Source of the DNA: an uncultured SAR116 cluster alpha proteobacterium
GTDB taxonomy: Bacteria > Pseudomonadota > Alphaproteobacteria > Puniceispirillales > Puniceispirillaceae
Assembly (NCBI GenBank): GCA_902583715.1
Contig: CACHXC010000004.1
Location: 43,276 to 107,275, forward strand
Reading direction: 5' to 3'
DNA: 64,000 nt
Shown here: one piece after another, positions 41,473 through 51,910 of the stretch
How positions within the stretch are numbered: the stretch's first letter is position 1
Layout: every line of letters starts with the position of its first letter
Program-made: the position numbers and the translations under genes
The notes under the pieces: generated by a model
What the model was told of the DNA's origin: nothing
Seen by the model: only the letters and a program-made list of their open reading frames with translations
The model's database searches: none

Positions 41473-42582
41473 TTAATCGCTTTTTTTGTATAGACGCACA
41501 AACACATCTGCAACTGTTTCAAAATCAGCCTGTTTTGTTGCCCAGCCGCCAGACACACGGATGGCATGTGCCGACGCCACGCCTGCGCCCATGGCATTTA
41601 ATACATGGCTGTTCTGCACTTTGCCAGATGAACAGGCCGCTCCGGCGCTCACCGCAACACCAGCAATATCAAACGCCATAACCATGGTTTCAGCCGTTTT
41701 TGGTCCAGCCGCGATACAGCTTGTATTGCCCAGCCGTGGTACCGATTTACCAAAAATCTGCGTTGATGGGAGCTCCGATATGACATGGTCTTCAAATGCA
41801 TCGCGCCAAACTGCCATTTCAGTATAATGCGCACGATCACCGACAGCGGCGGTGGCAGCGGCGCCGAACCCGGCTATGCCAATTAAATTTTCTGTGCCGG
41901 AGCGACGCCCATGTTCTTGCCCGCCACCTTTAAGCAGGCTTGACAACGCGCACCCCGGCTTTACCAGCAATGCCCCAACGCCAGCTGGACCGCCAATTTT
42001 ATGGGCTGACAGGCTAGCATACCCAATGCCTGATCCAGAAAAATCTATTCTGTGTTTGCCCAAAATTTGGACCATATCACTATGCAGCACGATACCGGCT
42101 TCTGCGGCAATTTGCGCAATATCATCCAGGGGTTGCAATACACCCGTTTCATTATTCGCTGCCATAATTGATATCAAACTCGTCGCACGTTCTGCGTCTG
42201 GCACGGCCATCGCATGGCGGCGTAAATCATCACAATCAACGCGTCCATCTGGCAACACTTTGACAAATCTTATATTTGGATGTGCGGCGCGCACCGAGTC
42301 ATGCTCTATCTTTGATGTAATGATATGGCGATAGTGACTAAGAACAAGATTATTTGCCTCGGTACCGCCGCTGGTAAAAACAACATCACTGGCCCGGCAT
42401 CCAGCAAGCCCAGCCACCGCCATGCGCGCATCTTCAACGCGCAGCCGTGCGGCGCGGCCAAATCCATGCACCGAAGATGGGTTTGCCGGCGGACCCATCG
42501 CCTCGTGCATGGCGTCCATGGCCGCGTCGCGCAAAGGCGCTGTGGCGTTATTATCAAGATAGAGCGGCGGCACAGACATCAT
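41473..42582 (-). CDS. Cysteine desulfurase (NifS/IscS family)
   Basis: 369 aa PLP enzyme converting cysteine to alanine and an enzyme-bound persulfide. PLP lysine is in SAHKIGGP (Lys195), the substrate-side motif is SGGTEANN (71-78), and the catalytic Cys317 is in SAGAACSSGK. The length is a little under the 400 aa of IscS. It is placed after cysE (23 bp) and before ferredoxin and mnmA. No iscU, iscA or suf genes are in the window, so this copy may serve tRNA thiolation rather than general Fe-S assembly. Confidence 0.92.
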   Translation of the reverse strand: MMSVPPLYLDNNATAPLRDAAMDAMHEAMGPPANPSSVHGFGRAARLRVEDARMAVAGLAGCRASDVVFTSGGTEANNLVLSHYRHIITSKIEHDSVRAAHPNIRFVKVLPDGRVDCDDLRRHAMAVPDAERATSLISIMAANNETGVLQPLDDIAQIAAEAGIVLHSDMVQILGKHRIDFSGSGIGYASLSAHKIGGPAGVGALLVKPGCALSSLLKGGGQEHGRRSGTENLIGIAGFGAAATAAVGDRAHYTEMAVWRDAFEDHVISELPSTQIFGKSVPRLGNTSCIAAGPKTAETMVMAFDIAGVAVSAGAACSSGKVQNSHVLNAMGAGVASAHAIRVSGGWATKQADFETVADVFVRLYKKSD

Positions 42583-42605
42583 TGGCGGGATTTGGTTTAT
42601 GTGGC

Positions 42606-43364
42606 TCAGCTTGTTGATTTGCCGCGGCGCGGTGCCGATTTTACGGTTAATTTTTTTGGCGCAGATGAAACAACTGCACTTGCCAATTGATCTTCAAATG
42701 CGTCAAGGCGGGCCCGTTGGCTTTGCACTTCGTCAACAAGCGCCGCAATGGTCCGTTCGCGTGGGTCACTCTCGCGATCATCCGGCATTGCATAGGGACT
42801 GAAATTTGCAGTTGCCGGGCTTGGCGCTGTGGTTTTTGTCATCTGCCGGGCTGGCACACCAACCACGGTGGCGCCTTCTGGCACATCTTTGGTAACCACC
42901 GAATTGCCGCCCACCCGGGCACAACGGTGCACGGTGATGGGCCCTAGAATTTGCGCACCAGCGCCGACGATCACATAATCACCCAAGGTCGGGTGCCGCT
43001 TTGAGGCACGCTGTTTATCAGAGTCAACAGCTGGCATCACCCCGCCCAATGTGACGTCATGATAGAGCGTGACATCGCGGCCAATTTCCGCGGTTTCTCC
43101 AATAACCGTACCCATGCCATGGTCAACAAAAAACCCAGCACCGATTTTAGCGGCAGGGTGAATTTCAATACCGGTCAAAATACGCGCCAATTGCATGATC
43201 AAACGGGCAATAAACCTGAATCCAAAATTCCAAATATGATGTGACAATCGATAGGCCAGCATGACCTGAAAGCTTGGATATAAAAAAACCACAGCTAACT
43301 TGTTGCTTGCCGCGGGATCGCGCTCAAGAATGGCATTCAGGTCTCGGCGAAGATTTGTAAACAT
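42606..43364 (-). CDS. cysE: Serine O-acetyltransferase CysE
   Basis: 252 aa. Left-handed beta-helix acetyltransferase with IHPAAKIGAGFFVDHGMGTV, VTLYHDVTLGGV and the KRHPTLGDYVIVGAGAQILG hexapeptide region. Makes O-acetylserine for cysteine synthesis. The C-terminal 70 residues are an unusual extension (helical TIAALVDEVQSQRARLDAFE, then a basic tail PRRGKSTS). Start at MFTNLRRDL (43364) is chosen; an in-frame ATG at 43394 adds 10 residues without family match. First gene of the sulfur set. Confidence 0.92.
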   Translation of the reverse strand: MFTNLRRDLNAILERDPAASNKLAVVFLYPSFQVMLAYRLSHHIWNFGFRFIARLIMQLARILTGIEIHPAAKIGAGFFVDHGMGTVIGETAEIGRDVTLYHDVTLGGVMPAVDSDKQRASKRHPTLGDYVIVGAGAQILGPITVHRCARVGGNSVVTKDVPEGATVVGVPARQMTKTTAPSPATANFSPYAMPDDRESDPRERTIAALVDEVQSQRARLDAFEDQLASAVVSSAPKKLTVKSAPRRGKSTS

Positions 43365-43558
43365 TTTTGCGCCTATCGGTTTGTAAGTGCCCAAAGAACA
43401 ACAATATTAACAGCAGGTGGAACCCTCTTTCCAGTAAACAGCTGTTTATCTGGTGGATTGGCCGTCTGCCAGCAAAGAAGTGAAACCTCGCTTGGCCTGT
43501 CTCTCATATTACGATATAAGCCATTTCTGCAACAGTACAAGATGATCGGAAAAAAGAT

Positions 43559-44236
43559 ATGCCTGAGGTCATTATAAACGGTCCAGAAGGACGGCTTGAA
43601 TGTCGCTATATGCCCAGCGAGGCCCCTGACGCACCAACTGCCCTCATTTTACACCCTGAACCAGACAAAGGTGGCACGATGAATAACCGTGTCACTTATG
43701 CGCTGTACAAACATTTTCAGGCGCGCGGATTTGCCGTGATGAGGCTTAATTTTCGCGGTGTTGGACGCAGTCAGGGTGAATATGATAGCGGTGAAGGCGA
43801 ATTGTCAGATGCCGCGACGGCCATGGACTGGCTACAGGCACAAAACCCAGCTTCGCGGCAGTGCTGGATTGCCGGCTTCTCATTCGGTGCATGGATTGGC
43901 ATGCAATTGATGATGCGGCGGCCGGAAATACACGGGTTTATCTCGGTCACACCGCCAGCCACAACGCATGATTTTTCATTTCTAGCCCCCTGCCCAGCAT
44001 CGGGTTTGATTATCAATGGTGAACAGGATGAACAGGTGCCACCAGACGCGATTTACAAGCTTGTTGACCGCCTCTCCATCCAAAAAGGGGTAAATATCGA
44101 AATTGATATTGTGCCAGGCGCCAATCATTTTTTCACCGATCATCTGGAACCAATGATTTCGCAAGTATCCACATATCTTGACGCGGCGCTTGTGGATGGC
44201 ACGCTTGCCGATCCAGATTTTGACCCGCTGGCCTAG
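43559..44236 (+). CDS. Alpha/beta hydrolase of the COG2945 type
   Basis: 225 aa cytoplasmic hydrolase. Nucleophile motif GFSFGAW, an oxyanion-side LHPEPDKGGTMNN segment, the FRGVGRSQGEYD loop, GEQDEQVPP (Asp) and PGANHFF (His) give a complete catalytic triad. Substrate is unknown. It lies 26 bp upstream of tyrS and is divergent from cysE, with about 190 bp of shared promoter region. Confidence 0.85.
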   Translation: MPEVIINGPEGRLECRYMPSEAPDAPTALILHPEPDKGGTMNNRVTYALYKHFQARGFAVMRLNFRGVGRSQGEYDSGEGELSDAATAMDWLQAQNPASRQCWIAGFSFGAWIGMQLMMRRPEIHGFISVTPPATTHDFSFLAPCPASGLIINGEQDEQVPPDAIYKLVDRLSIQKGVNIEIDIVPGANHFFTDHLEPMISQVSTYLDAALVDGTLADPDFDPLA

Positions 44237-44262
44237 CACATCTGCAACGGAATACTTAGTTA

Positions 44263-45507
44263 ATGACCCATAAATCTGACCTCATCCAAATTTTCAGCGA
44301 ACGTGGCTACATCCATCAAGCAACCGATTTGGAGGCAATTGATAAGCATGCCGCCACCAGCATCATCCCCACCTATATTGGGTTTGACTGCACAGCAAAC
44401 AGCTTGCATGTCGGCTCGCTTGTGCAGATTATGATGCTGCGGATTTTGCAGAGATGCGGTCACAAACCAATTGTTTTGATGGGGGGCGGCACCACCAAAG
44501 TCGGCGACCCATCCGGCAAGGATAGTGCGCGGCCCTTGCTATCTGATCAGGATATTGAAACCAATAAAAACGGCATTAAAAAAGTATTTGAAAAATATCT
44601 GACCTTTGGCGATGCCCCTGCCGATGCGCTGATGGTGGATAACGCAGACTGGCTTGATACGCTGCATTACATCAGATTTTTACGTGATTTTGGCGCGCAT
44701 TTTTCGATCAACCGCATGATGGGCATGGAATCGGTCAAACTGCGGCTTGATCGTGAACAGAATTTATCCTTTCTGGAATTTAACTATGCGATTTTGCAAG
44801 CCTACGATTTTCTTGAATTGCGGCGGCGCTATGGCTGTATGATGCAGCTTGGCGGCTCCGACCAATGGGGCAATATTGTCACCGGCATTGACTTAACCAG
44901 GCGCGTTGATGGCCAAGAGGTATTTGGCCTGACGTCGCCGCTAATCACCACATCATCCGGGGCCAAGATGGGCAAATCTGCCAATGGGGCGATTTGGCTG
45001 AACGAAGAACGCCTATCGCCTTTCGATTTTTGGCAATTTTGGCGGAATACTGAAGATGCAGATGTCGAACGGTTCTTGGGGTTATTTACCGAACTGCCAA
45101 TGGATGAGGTGCGCCGGCTTGGCGCATTGCAAGGCGCTGAAATCAATGATGCCAAAATCATTCTTGCCAACCACGCCACCAGTCAGTGTCATGGCGAAGC
45201 GGCGGCACATACCGCAGAAGCCACAGCCCAGACCACATTTGGCGATAAAGGCATGTCAAATGGTCTACCGCAAGTTGAAATTGGTCAGGATGATGCCAAT
45301 GGCCTCAGCATGATTGCCGCCCTCAATCTGGTGGGGTTTGCCAAATCAAATGGCGAAGCGCGACGGTTAATCCGCGGTGGCGGGGCGCGGCTGAATGACC
45401 AAGCTATCACCAATGAAGAAGCCGGCCTGAAACCGGCTGATTTTGTCGACGGCAAAGCAAAAATCTCAGCTGGAAAAAAACGCCACGCCCTGATTATTAT
45501 TGGCTAA
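44263..45507 (+). CDS. tyrS: Tyrosyl-tRNA synthetase
   Basis: 414 aa class I synthetase. The HIGH-type motif is HVGS (residues 49-52) and the KMSKS-type motif is KMGKS (235-239). The tyrosine pocket is recognisable in [13 protein letters not shown] and [11 protein letters not shown], and a C-terminal S4 RNA-binding segment ([20 protein letters not shown]) is present. Normal length. Confidence 0.97.
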   Translation: MTHKSDLIQIFSERGYIHQATDLEAIDKHAATSIIPTYIGFDCTANSLHVGSLVQIMMLRILQRCGHKPIVLMGGGTTKVGDPSGKDSARPLLSDQDIETNKNGIKKVFEKYLTFGDAPADALMVDNADWLDTLHYIRFLRDFGAHFSINRMMGMESVKLRLDREQNLSFLEFNYAILQAYDFLELRRRYGCMMQLGGSDQWGNIVTGIDLTRRVDGQEVFGLTSPLITTSSGAKMGKSANGAIWLNEERLSPFDFWQFWRNTEDADVERFLGLFTELPMDEVRRLGALQGAEINDAKIILANHATSQCHGEAAAHTAEATAQTTFGDKGMSNGLPQVEIGQDDANGLSMIAALNLVGFAKSNGEARRLIRGGGARLNDQAITNEEAGLKPADFVDGKAKISAGKKRHALIIIG

Positions 45508-45532
45508 TTCTGCTGGCCCCTGATCATGTTTC

Positions 45533-48500
45533 TTATTGGATTGCTTGCGACCCATCAGCGTCTAGCGCGTCCTCATTGGTCGCATCGGGCGTTTCATTAA
45601 ATAATCGGTCACTTTCCTTGCCAAGCCAATTTGGGCTGATTAAATCGCGCAACAACCCCGGGGCAATCGAGGCCGGGTTTACAGATGTCTGCATGTTGTC
45701 AGACTGGCCAGTCACCCGAAACTGGGTAGCGAAAATACCGCTTTTATCTAGCCCCGTTAGCACATTACCAAGGACCGGCAATTTGCCAACGATGGTGCTT
45801 ATCTGGCTGACCGGCACCAGATTGCCGCTCACATCAACTTGCTTGCTGGCACGGTCATATATCCCGACCATTGATACCGCCACCGCATCACCACTAGCTT
45901 TCAGAGCTTTGATATTGACAACAGGTCCACGCGTTTCAAGCTCTGCATTACCAATTTTAAAGGCGGTGCCGTCCCCCTCAACCAGCGCGTAAAGACCAGC
46001 AAGGCTAAGAACCGATAAGGCTTTAATCGCACGCGGGGCCTCAACAACGGCAAAATCTGTGATGTCGATGCTCGTGTCATAATTTTTATAGTCATCGCTA
46101 TCAAATATTGTCTGAAGCCACACATCACCGCCGCGCACCGTGTCGGTAATATCAAGACCCGACAACATGCGCCCCCCATTCTTTGAGGTCAGGACAAGTG
46201 TCGGCTTGCCATCAACACCATCATTGAAATTGAAATTTGTCTCGCCACCGCCAATTAAGCCAACGCCTGTAATGGTCTCATCGCCCGTGCCAAAAACAAT
46301 ACCAAACTGGGCCTCGGTAATCAGCGGTTCACCACGCACCAGTAGGCTACCAGAAAATTCTGCCTCACCCGCCCCTTGCGCCGATCTTGCCCCAACCAAT
46401 TGGCCGGACAAGCTGATCTGATTATCGACAATGATTTGATCTGCGGTGAAATCGAAATTCACCGTTTCGCCGCCACTTACACCTTTGTTGCGGCGTAATG
46501 GTACCAGATCGATGATTTTAGCGTTGGCGCCAACCTGCCATGATTTGTCCTGATTAGACTCAATAATCAGATCCCGAATATCATTACCCGGCCATGCCAC
46601 ACGTTCAAAAAAACCTGCCTGCATGGCACCTGCGGTGTCAAATATAACCTGCCCCTGTGCGACCAAACTACCAGCAGCAATATCGATATTATTGACCGCC
46701 GCCAATTCACCACCGCGCAGGTCAATAACCATACTGACCTGACCAGATTCAGCTGGCAATTTGGCCCAATTTAAAACTGGCACATCTATGGACACACCGG
46801 TAAGTGGGGCGGCGATTTTGAGTTCTGCCGTGTTTTGCGCCAAATCCCCGGTATATTCCAGCTTGCCGCCAAGCCGTCCATCAAGATCTAGATTTAACCG
46901 CCGTGCCAACACCGCCGCCATTTCAGGTGATGGTGACGCCAACCCAACCGCTTTGACACGGTCTTTTTCCCGGTCAAATTGCACAGTAAATTCAGCTGGC
47001 GCGCCCATAAATGACGCCGTGCCGCTGACATCAGACCGGTCTTTATCAAATGCGGCGACCAATTCAGCATTATCGATGTGTATTCTCCCCGGCAAATTGG
47101 CAAAAGACCCATTGCTGATGGTGGCATCAAGCTTTTGAATGGCTTTCAGCGCATTGATTTTTTCACCAAGCGGAAACGCCGCCTGCAAGATCATCTTAGC
47201 TTCGCCGGATGCGGTCACATCAGTCAAATCAATCGCGGCCAATTTAGTGAAGCCAGACGTTCTGGCATGGTTTAGGGCTTTATCAAGCGCAGCCTTGACA
47301 GAGATTGATAACTGGGCCTCGCGGGCAGTATCGCCGACCACAGGCGAGATGGTCACCTTGCCATGCTGGACACTCATCCCGCCAAAATTGGCAGTGCTGA
47401 TATTGGCCAGAAATGTTGTATTATCGATCGATAAATCTGCACTGAGGTCAGTAAACAGAGGTAATTGGTCGGACCAGCCAAGCGTGGTGTCATGCAACCG
47501 CCAATTACCCTTTATATCATCCAGTTTGTGCCTGCCACTGTCTGCATCATAGCGTGTATGGAATGATAGTTTGGCATCACGCATCCGCCCAGATGGCATA
47601 TTCTGGTAGAGCCAACGACGTGTCACAGGTACGGTGCGTGCCGGCCACAAGGCGGTAAATAAGGCGGCATCAAAATCATCTGCATCAATTTCGATAGCCG
47701 ATGTTTCAATGGCATTTTCATCATCAACGCCAATATTTGCCGATAAGGACATTTTACCGCTCGGGCCGAAATCTGCAGTCAGACCAGATACAAGGGTGCG
47801 GTCATTGGTAAATTTAGCCTGCAAATTTGCCGCCGACACAAGCACTGGGGCGTCCCGGCCTGAGAGCAAAATTGACCCATCAGTCACTGTTGCGGCTAAG
47901 TCCAGCTCATCAATTTTGCCGTGTGCGCCCATGCGGAAAGAAAAATTGCCATCAACTGTTCCAACGGCACGGCGATATTGATCAGTGGCGGCATTTACAC
48001 GTAATCCGGAAAAATTACCGTCAAAATTAAATTGTGACAGGCCGAGGGCACCGTTGACTGGATTATATCTGCCGGCGATTTGCGCTGTACCGTCCTGCAG
48101 ATATCCGCCATCCACATGCGCCTCAATAAAGCCTCTATAGTTGTCGGCAACAAATTCTGGCCAGTCCGCCAAAATTGTGCGCAAGGCGAAATTGCCAACT
48201 TTAACGCCACCAGCAAAAGACACAGACGACGTGCCGATATCATTCACACCGCCAACAAAGGAGAGTTCTCGGCCGTCAGCCATCATAATTTCTAGCTTGG
48301 CAATATTGAGCGCTTGTTGGTTGCGCGCATAGGCACCAATGACATTCGCCGAGCCATAGGCGGGATCAGTAAGCATGCCAGACGTGGCAAGAACCCCATT
48401 TTGCAACGCGATATCAGCCTCTAAATGGGCGATTTCAGCATCTTCAACATTTACACCAACATGCCCAGACACGGTGCCTAGCGTTTTGAATTCGTCTGGT

Positions 48501-49261
48501 ATTTGGTCAATATAACCAGCAAAATCGGTCAAGTGGAGTTGCTGAGCTGTCACATCAACGGCAAAACGGTTGCCCCCCGGCCAGCCTGTGACTGTTGCGG
48601 TGAAATCACCAGCACTGGCAATTTCGGTATCATGACGGCCACGGATACTGCCAACTAAACTGCCATTAGCCAGAGACTCAAAGTCAAAAAATAAATCTGA
48701 AAATCTGACTTTTGGCAGAGCGCCCGTAGCATCGCTTAACGTCATGCTGGTGACATCAATGCCAATTTTACGCATGGCAAGTGTTTTTGCGATCTCACCA
48801 CCTTGTCCGGTTTGACCCAGCAAAGACCCGGTCACCCCCATGATTTTTGGGATATTCCAGCCTGTTGCCGTCTTTACCAGATCAAGGTCAAGGCCGCGTA
48901 GCACCAGTTTTTCTGGCTGACTCGTCAGCAAGCTGGCAAAGCCAAATTCAAATTCAGCCGCCGGCACCAAAATATGACTCTGGTCCAGCTTAATACGCAT
49001 ATTGTCAATATTCAGCGTTAGCGGCCGTGCAGACATCCGCACACCTAATCCCGCATCCGCCACCGCCACAACAAGCCGGTCTGAAATCTTGTTCAGGCGC
49101 TGTTCAACCAGCTGGGATAGCCCCCCCGCTTGGTGCACGAAAGCAAAGCCTGCAAAAAAGCATAGCAAGAGCAACCCGAAAATTGCCCCGCCAAAAATTT
49201 TCCAAAATCTGGCAGTTGTTACCACACCGATCACCGACACATTGACGCCTTGTCTAACCAC
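45533..49261 (-). CDS. Large AsmA/YhdP-like envelope protein
   Basis: 1242 aa. One N-terminal membrane segment (about residues 22-45) anchors a long periplasmic chain of repeated beta segments, as in AsmA-family/DUF3971 proteins, which form bridge-like lipid-transport structures between the membranes. The C-terminal half has the AsmA-like end (LPVLGNVLTGLDKSGIFATQ). GTG 49261 is chosen, with AAAGGG upstream; later GTG codons in frame are possible. It converges on tyrS. The exact subfamily (YhdP, AsmA, TamB-like) is uncertain. Confidence 0.8.
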   Translation of the reverse strand: MVRQGVNVSVIGVVTTARFWKIFGGAIFGLLLLCFFAGFAFVHQAGGLSQLVEQRLNKISDRLVVAVADAGLGVRMSARPLTLNIDNMRIKLDQSHILVPAAEFEFGFASLLTSQPEKLVLRGLDLDLVKTATGWNIPKIMGVTGSLLGQTGQGGEIAKTLAMRKIGIDVTSMTLSDATGALPKVRFSDLFFDFESLANGSLVGSIRGRHDTEIASAGDFTATVTGWPGGNRFAVDVTAQQLHLTDFAGYIDQIPDEFKTLGTVSGHVGVNVEDAEIAHLEADIALQNGVLATSGMLTDPAYGSANVIGAYARNQQALNIAKLEIMMADGRELSFVGGVNDIGTSSVSFAGGVKVGNFALRTILADWPEFVADNYRGFIEAHVDGGYLQDGTAQIAGRYNPVNGALGLSQFNFDGNFSGLRVNAATDQYRRAVGTVDGNFSFRMGAHGKIDELDLAATVTDGSILLSGRDAPVLVSAANLQAKFTNDRTLVSGLTADFGPSGKMSLSANIGVDDENAIETSAIEIDADDFDAALFTALWPARTVPVTRRWLYQNMPSGRMRDAKLSFHTRYDADSGRHKLDDIKGNWRLHDTTLGWSDQLPLFTDLSADLSIDNTTFLANISTANFGGMSVQHGKVTISPVVGDTAREAQLSISVKAALDKALNHARTSGFTKLAAIDLTDVTASGEAKMILQAAFPLGEKINALKAIQKLDATISNGSFANLPGRIHIDNAELVAAFDKDRSDVSGTASFMGAPAEFTVQFDREKDRVKAVGLASPSPEMAAVLARRLNLDLDGRLGGKLEYTGDLAQNTAELKIAAPLTGVSIDVPVLNWAKLPAESGQVSMVIDLRGGELAAVNNIDIAAGSLVAQGQVIFDTAGAMQAGFFERVAWPGNDIRDLIIESNQDKSWQVGANAKIIDLVPLRRNKGVSGGETVNFDFTADQIIVDNQISLSGQLVGARSAQGAGEAEFSGSLLVRGEPLITEAQFGIVFGTGDETITGVGLIGGGETNFNFNDGVDGKPTLVLTSKNGGRMLSGLDITDTVRGGDVWLQTIFDSDDYKNYDTSIDITDFAVVEAPRAIKALSVLSLAGLYALVEGDGTAFKIGNAELETRGPVVNIKALKASGDAVAVSMVGIYDRASKQVDVSGNLVPVSQISTIVGKLPVLGNVLTGLDKSGIFATQFRVTGQSDNMQTSVNPASIAPGLLRDLISPNWLGKESDRLFNETPDATNEDALDADGSQAIQ

Positions 49262-49402
49262 TCAGCCCTTTGTTTTTACCATGATGAGCATCACCTGTCT
49301 TGCAGTCTACTGCATAATAACTATCTATTCTGCATCCTATTCTAACCTGTGCCAGCCACGCTATGTTGCGCGGGTGAACTGGCCCACATTAAGGAGACAC
49401 TT

Positions 49403-49861
49403 ATGCTTGCTGTCGGCGATATTGCACCTGCCACCGAGATGGCAACAGATACCGACCGATTTTCACTAGCCCCGCATGATGGCAAAAAGATGGTCATTTT
49501 CTTTTTTCCACGTGCTGACACCTCTGGTTGCACAAAAGAATCCTCACAATTTTCTGATTTGATCGAAGATTTTGCCGCCGCTGGCACCGAGGTAATTGGC
49601 GTTTCAAAGGACACCCCGCAGAAACAAGCCAAATTTCGCGCAAAACATGACCTTAAATGTCATCTTGGTGCGGATCATGACACGGATATATGTGAACAAT
49701 TTGGCGTATGGGTTGAAAAATCCATGTATGGCCGGACCTATATGGGGATTCAACGTGCGACCTTTGTTATTGACGCCAACGGCAAAATTGCCGCCGTCTG
49801 GCCGAAAGTGAAGGTCGGTGGACATGCCGCTGAAGTGCTGGCATTTGTCAAAACCATCTAG
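49403..49861 (+). CDS. bcp: Peroxiredoxin, Bcp/PrxQ type
   Basis: 152 aa thiol peroxidase. Peroxidatic Cys43 is in FFPRADTSGCTKE. The usual resolving Cys five residues later is Ser48 here, so resolution must use another Cys (LKCHLG or DICEQFG) or an external thiol. ATG 49403 follows AAGGAG; the in-frame upstream extension is not needed. Soluble enzyme that reduces hydrogen peroxide and organic peroxides. A DUF455 gene follows 3 bp downstream. Confidence 0.92.
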   Translation: MLAVGDIAPATEMATDTDRFSLAPHDGKKMVIFFFPRADTSGCTKESSQFSDLIEDFAAAGTEVIGVSKDTPQKQAKFRAKHDLKCHLGADHDTDICEQFGVWVEKSMYGRTYMGIQRATFVIDANGKIAAVWPKVKVGGHAAEVLAFVKTI

Positions 49862-49864
49862 CTA

Positions 49865-50696
49865 ATGCCGCATCAATCAACATTATCATCCTCGATTGTT
49901 GCGGCGCTGGAAACAGCCGACTCACATAAAAAAGGCATATGCAACAAGGCAGATTGTGGCCGCTTGGCGTGCCAATCAAATCACTGAACTTGGCCAAACC
50001 CACCCGCCGGACCGCCGCGCGCGGCCAGACAAACCGGCCTTATTACCACCGCGCAGTTTACCACGCCGTCGCATTACCGCCGGCACCGCCGGGCGTGTCG
50101 TAATTCTTCATACGATTGCCCATATAGAAGTCAATGCCATTGATCTGGCATTTGATATGGCGTACCGGTTTGTTGAACAGAGCCTGCTGAAAGATTTTTA
50201 CATTGACTGGCTTGGCGTTGCAGATGATGAGGCGCGACATTTTATAATGTTAAGCGACCGTCTCGCCCAGATGGGTGCGGCCTATGGTGATTTGCCGGCG
50301 CATGATGGTCTGTGGCGCGCGGCTGATGCCACCAAAGATGATCTGTTGGCCCAATTGGCTATTGCACCGTTGGTTCTAGAAGCGCGAGGCTTGGATGTCA
50401 CACCCGCTATGATTGAAAAATTAACAAATGCTGGTGATCCGGAAAGCAACGCGGCGCTTGGCATCATCATGACAGATGAGGTCGGGCATGTGGCCGTTGG
50501 CAAACGCTGGTTCGATTATGTATGCGGGTTGGGCAGGCTTGACCCAGTCAGCAGTTGGCACCGGCTTGTGACAACCTATTTTCATGGTGATCTCAAACCG
50601 CCATTCAATATTGCCGCCCGCCGCGCCGCCAAATTTTCCGCGGCCTTTCATGGCCCGCTCGCCGATCGCAATGATTTGGTTGCCCCGACTCGCTAG
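49865..50696 (+). CDS. DUF455 ferritin-like protein, apparently frameshifted
   Basis: The conserved DUF455 body is intact from about 49934: IAHIEVNAIDLAFDMAYRF, DWLGVADDEARHF, GDLPAHDGLW and LVLEARGLDVTP, with Glu/His ligands of a di-iron ferritin-like fold. The expected N-terminus starts at ATG 49865 in another frame (SIVAALETADSHKK). The two frames meet at a run of six A at 49928-49933. Removing one A joins them as SHKKAYATRQIVAAWRANQ, which fits the family. So there is a natural frameshift, a slippery site, or a sequencing error. Without the N-terminal part, translation from 49896 or later would give a protein about 25 residues shorter in matching sequence. The stop overlaps the prfB end. 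Confidence 0.75.
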
Positions 50697-51799
50697 CGCT
50701 GATTGCCTACACGTGACGCCAGACTTGCGGCGATAAAATCATCTAGGTCACCATCTAACACACCCTGCGCATTGCCCTTTTCAACGGCGGTGCGCAAATC
50801 CTTTACCATTTGGTAAGGATGCAAAACATATGACCGAATTTGATTACCCCAGCCGATTTCAGTTTTGCTAGCGGCGGCATCATTGGCGGCGTCTTCGCGC
50901 CGTTGTAATTCAAGTTCATAGAGGCGCGCTTTAAGCATGTTTAAGGCTGTAGCCCGGTTACGATGTTGCGATCTGTCATTTTGGCATTGAACCACAATAT
51001 TGGTCGGCAAATGCGTGATCCGAATTGCCGAGTCAGTTTTATTCACATGCTGGCCGCCAGCCCCTGACGCCCGGTAGGTGTCAATGCGCAAATCTTTTTC
51101 TTCAATCTCAATTTCAATATTGTCGTCAACCACCGGATACACCCAAACACTAGCAAAGCTGGTGTGACGCCGCGCTGAACTATCATAGGGCGAAATTCGA
51201 ACCAGCCGATGCACACCGGACTCAGTCTTCATCCAGCCATAGGCCGTGTCGCCATTGACCCGCATAGTGACTGATTTGATACCGGCTTCTTCACCGGCGC
51301 TTTCTTCAATCATTTCGATTTTAAAACTACGCGTGTCGCACCATCGACTATACATGCGTACCAGCATCTGCGCCCAATCCTGTGCCTCGGTACCCCCAGC
51401 CCCTGCATGAATTTCAACAAAGCAATCATTGCCATCGGCTTCGCCCGATAGCAGACTTTCTAGCTGTTGCTTTTCCGCGATTTTTACAAGCGAGGTTAAT
51501 GTGGCCTCTGCTTCGGCAACAATTTCATCATCACCTTCAGCCGCGCCAAGTTCGATCAAATCGACAGCATCAGTCATCTCGTTTTGCAAAGATGCAATCA
51601 CATCTAACTGGCGTTCAAGCTGATTTTTTTCCCGCATGACACGTTGTGCCACCGCCGGGTCATTCCAAAAATCAGCCGCCGTTGTTTGCGCTTCCATTGC
51701 GGCAAGCCGGTCTTGTGCATCTTCAAAATTCACATGCTTGCGGAGTAATTCCAATGAAGTTTGGATGACTTCGATTTTCGCAAGTGTTTCCGCCTGCAT
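50693..51799 (-). CDS. prfB: Peptide chain release factor 2
   Basis: 368 aa. The GGQ loop GAGGQHVNKTDSA (near residue 249) triggers peptide release. The codon-recognition loop reads SPYDSSARRHTSF, with SPY in place of the enteric SPF, which I believe is common in Alphaproteobacteria. The gene is one continuous frame, without the programmed +1 shift of E. coli prfB. ATG 51799 has AGGA 8 bases upstream; an in-frame start at 51835 adds 12 residues. It ends the amiC-mrcA-prfB run. Confidence 0.95.
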   Translation of the reverse strand: MQAETLAKIEVIQTSLELLRKHVNFEDAQDRLAAMEAQTTAADFWNDPAVAQRVMREKNQLERQLDVIASLQNEMTDAVDLIELGAAEGDDEIVAEAEATLTSLVKIAEKQQLESLLSGEADGNDCFVEIHAGAGGTEAQDWAQMLVRMYSRWCDTRSFKIEMIEESAGEEAGIKSVTMRVNGDTAYGWMKTESGVHRLVRISPYDSSARRHTSFASVWVYPVVDDNIEIEIEEKDLRIDTYRASGAGGQHVNKTDSAIRITHLPTNIVVQCQNDRSQHRNRATALNMLKARLYELELQRREDAANDAAASKTEIGWGNQIRSYVLHPYQMVKDLRTAVEKGNAQGVLDGDLDDFIAASLASRVGNQR

Positions 51800-51910
51800 G
51801 ATTTTGTCCTGTCGCGCTTTTTTGAAATACACCAAAGACGGCTGTCTGTTCCTAGCCCGTCATATTCTGCGTGGCAAGCCCGAAAGCATGACATAGCCGG
51901 ATCAAATTTT

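Noticed and set aside
50693..51799. Search for the programmed +1 frameshift in prfB
   Set aside because: The gene is one open frame from the chosen start with no internal stop; no frameshift is needed.
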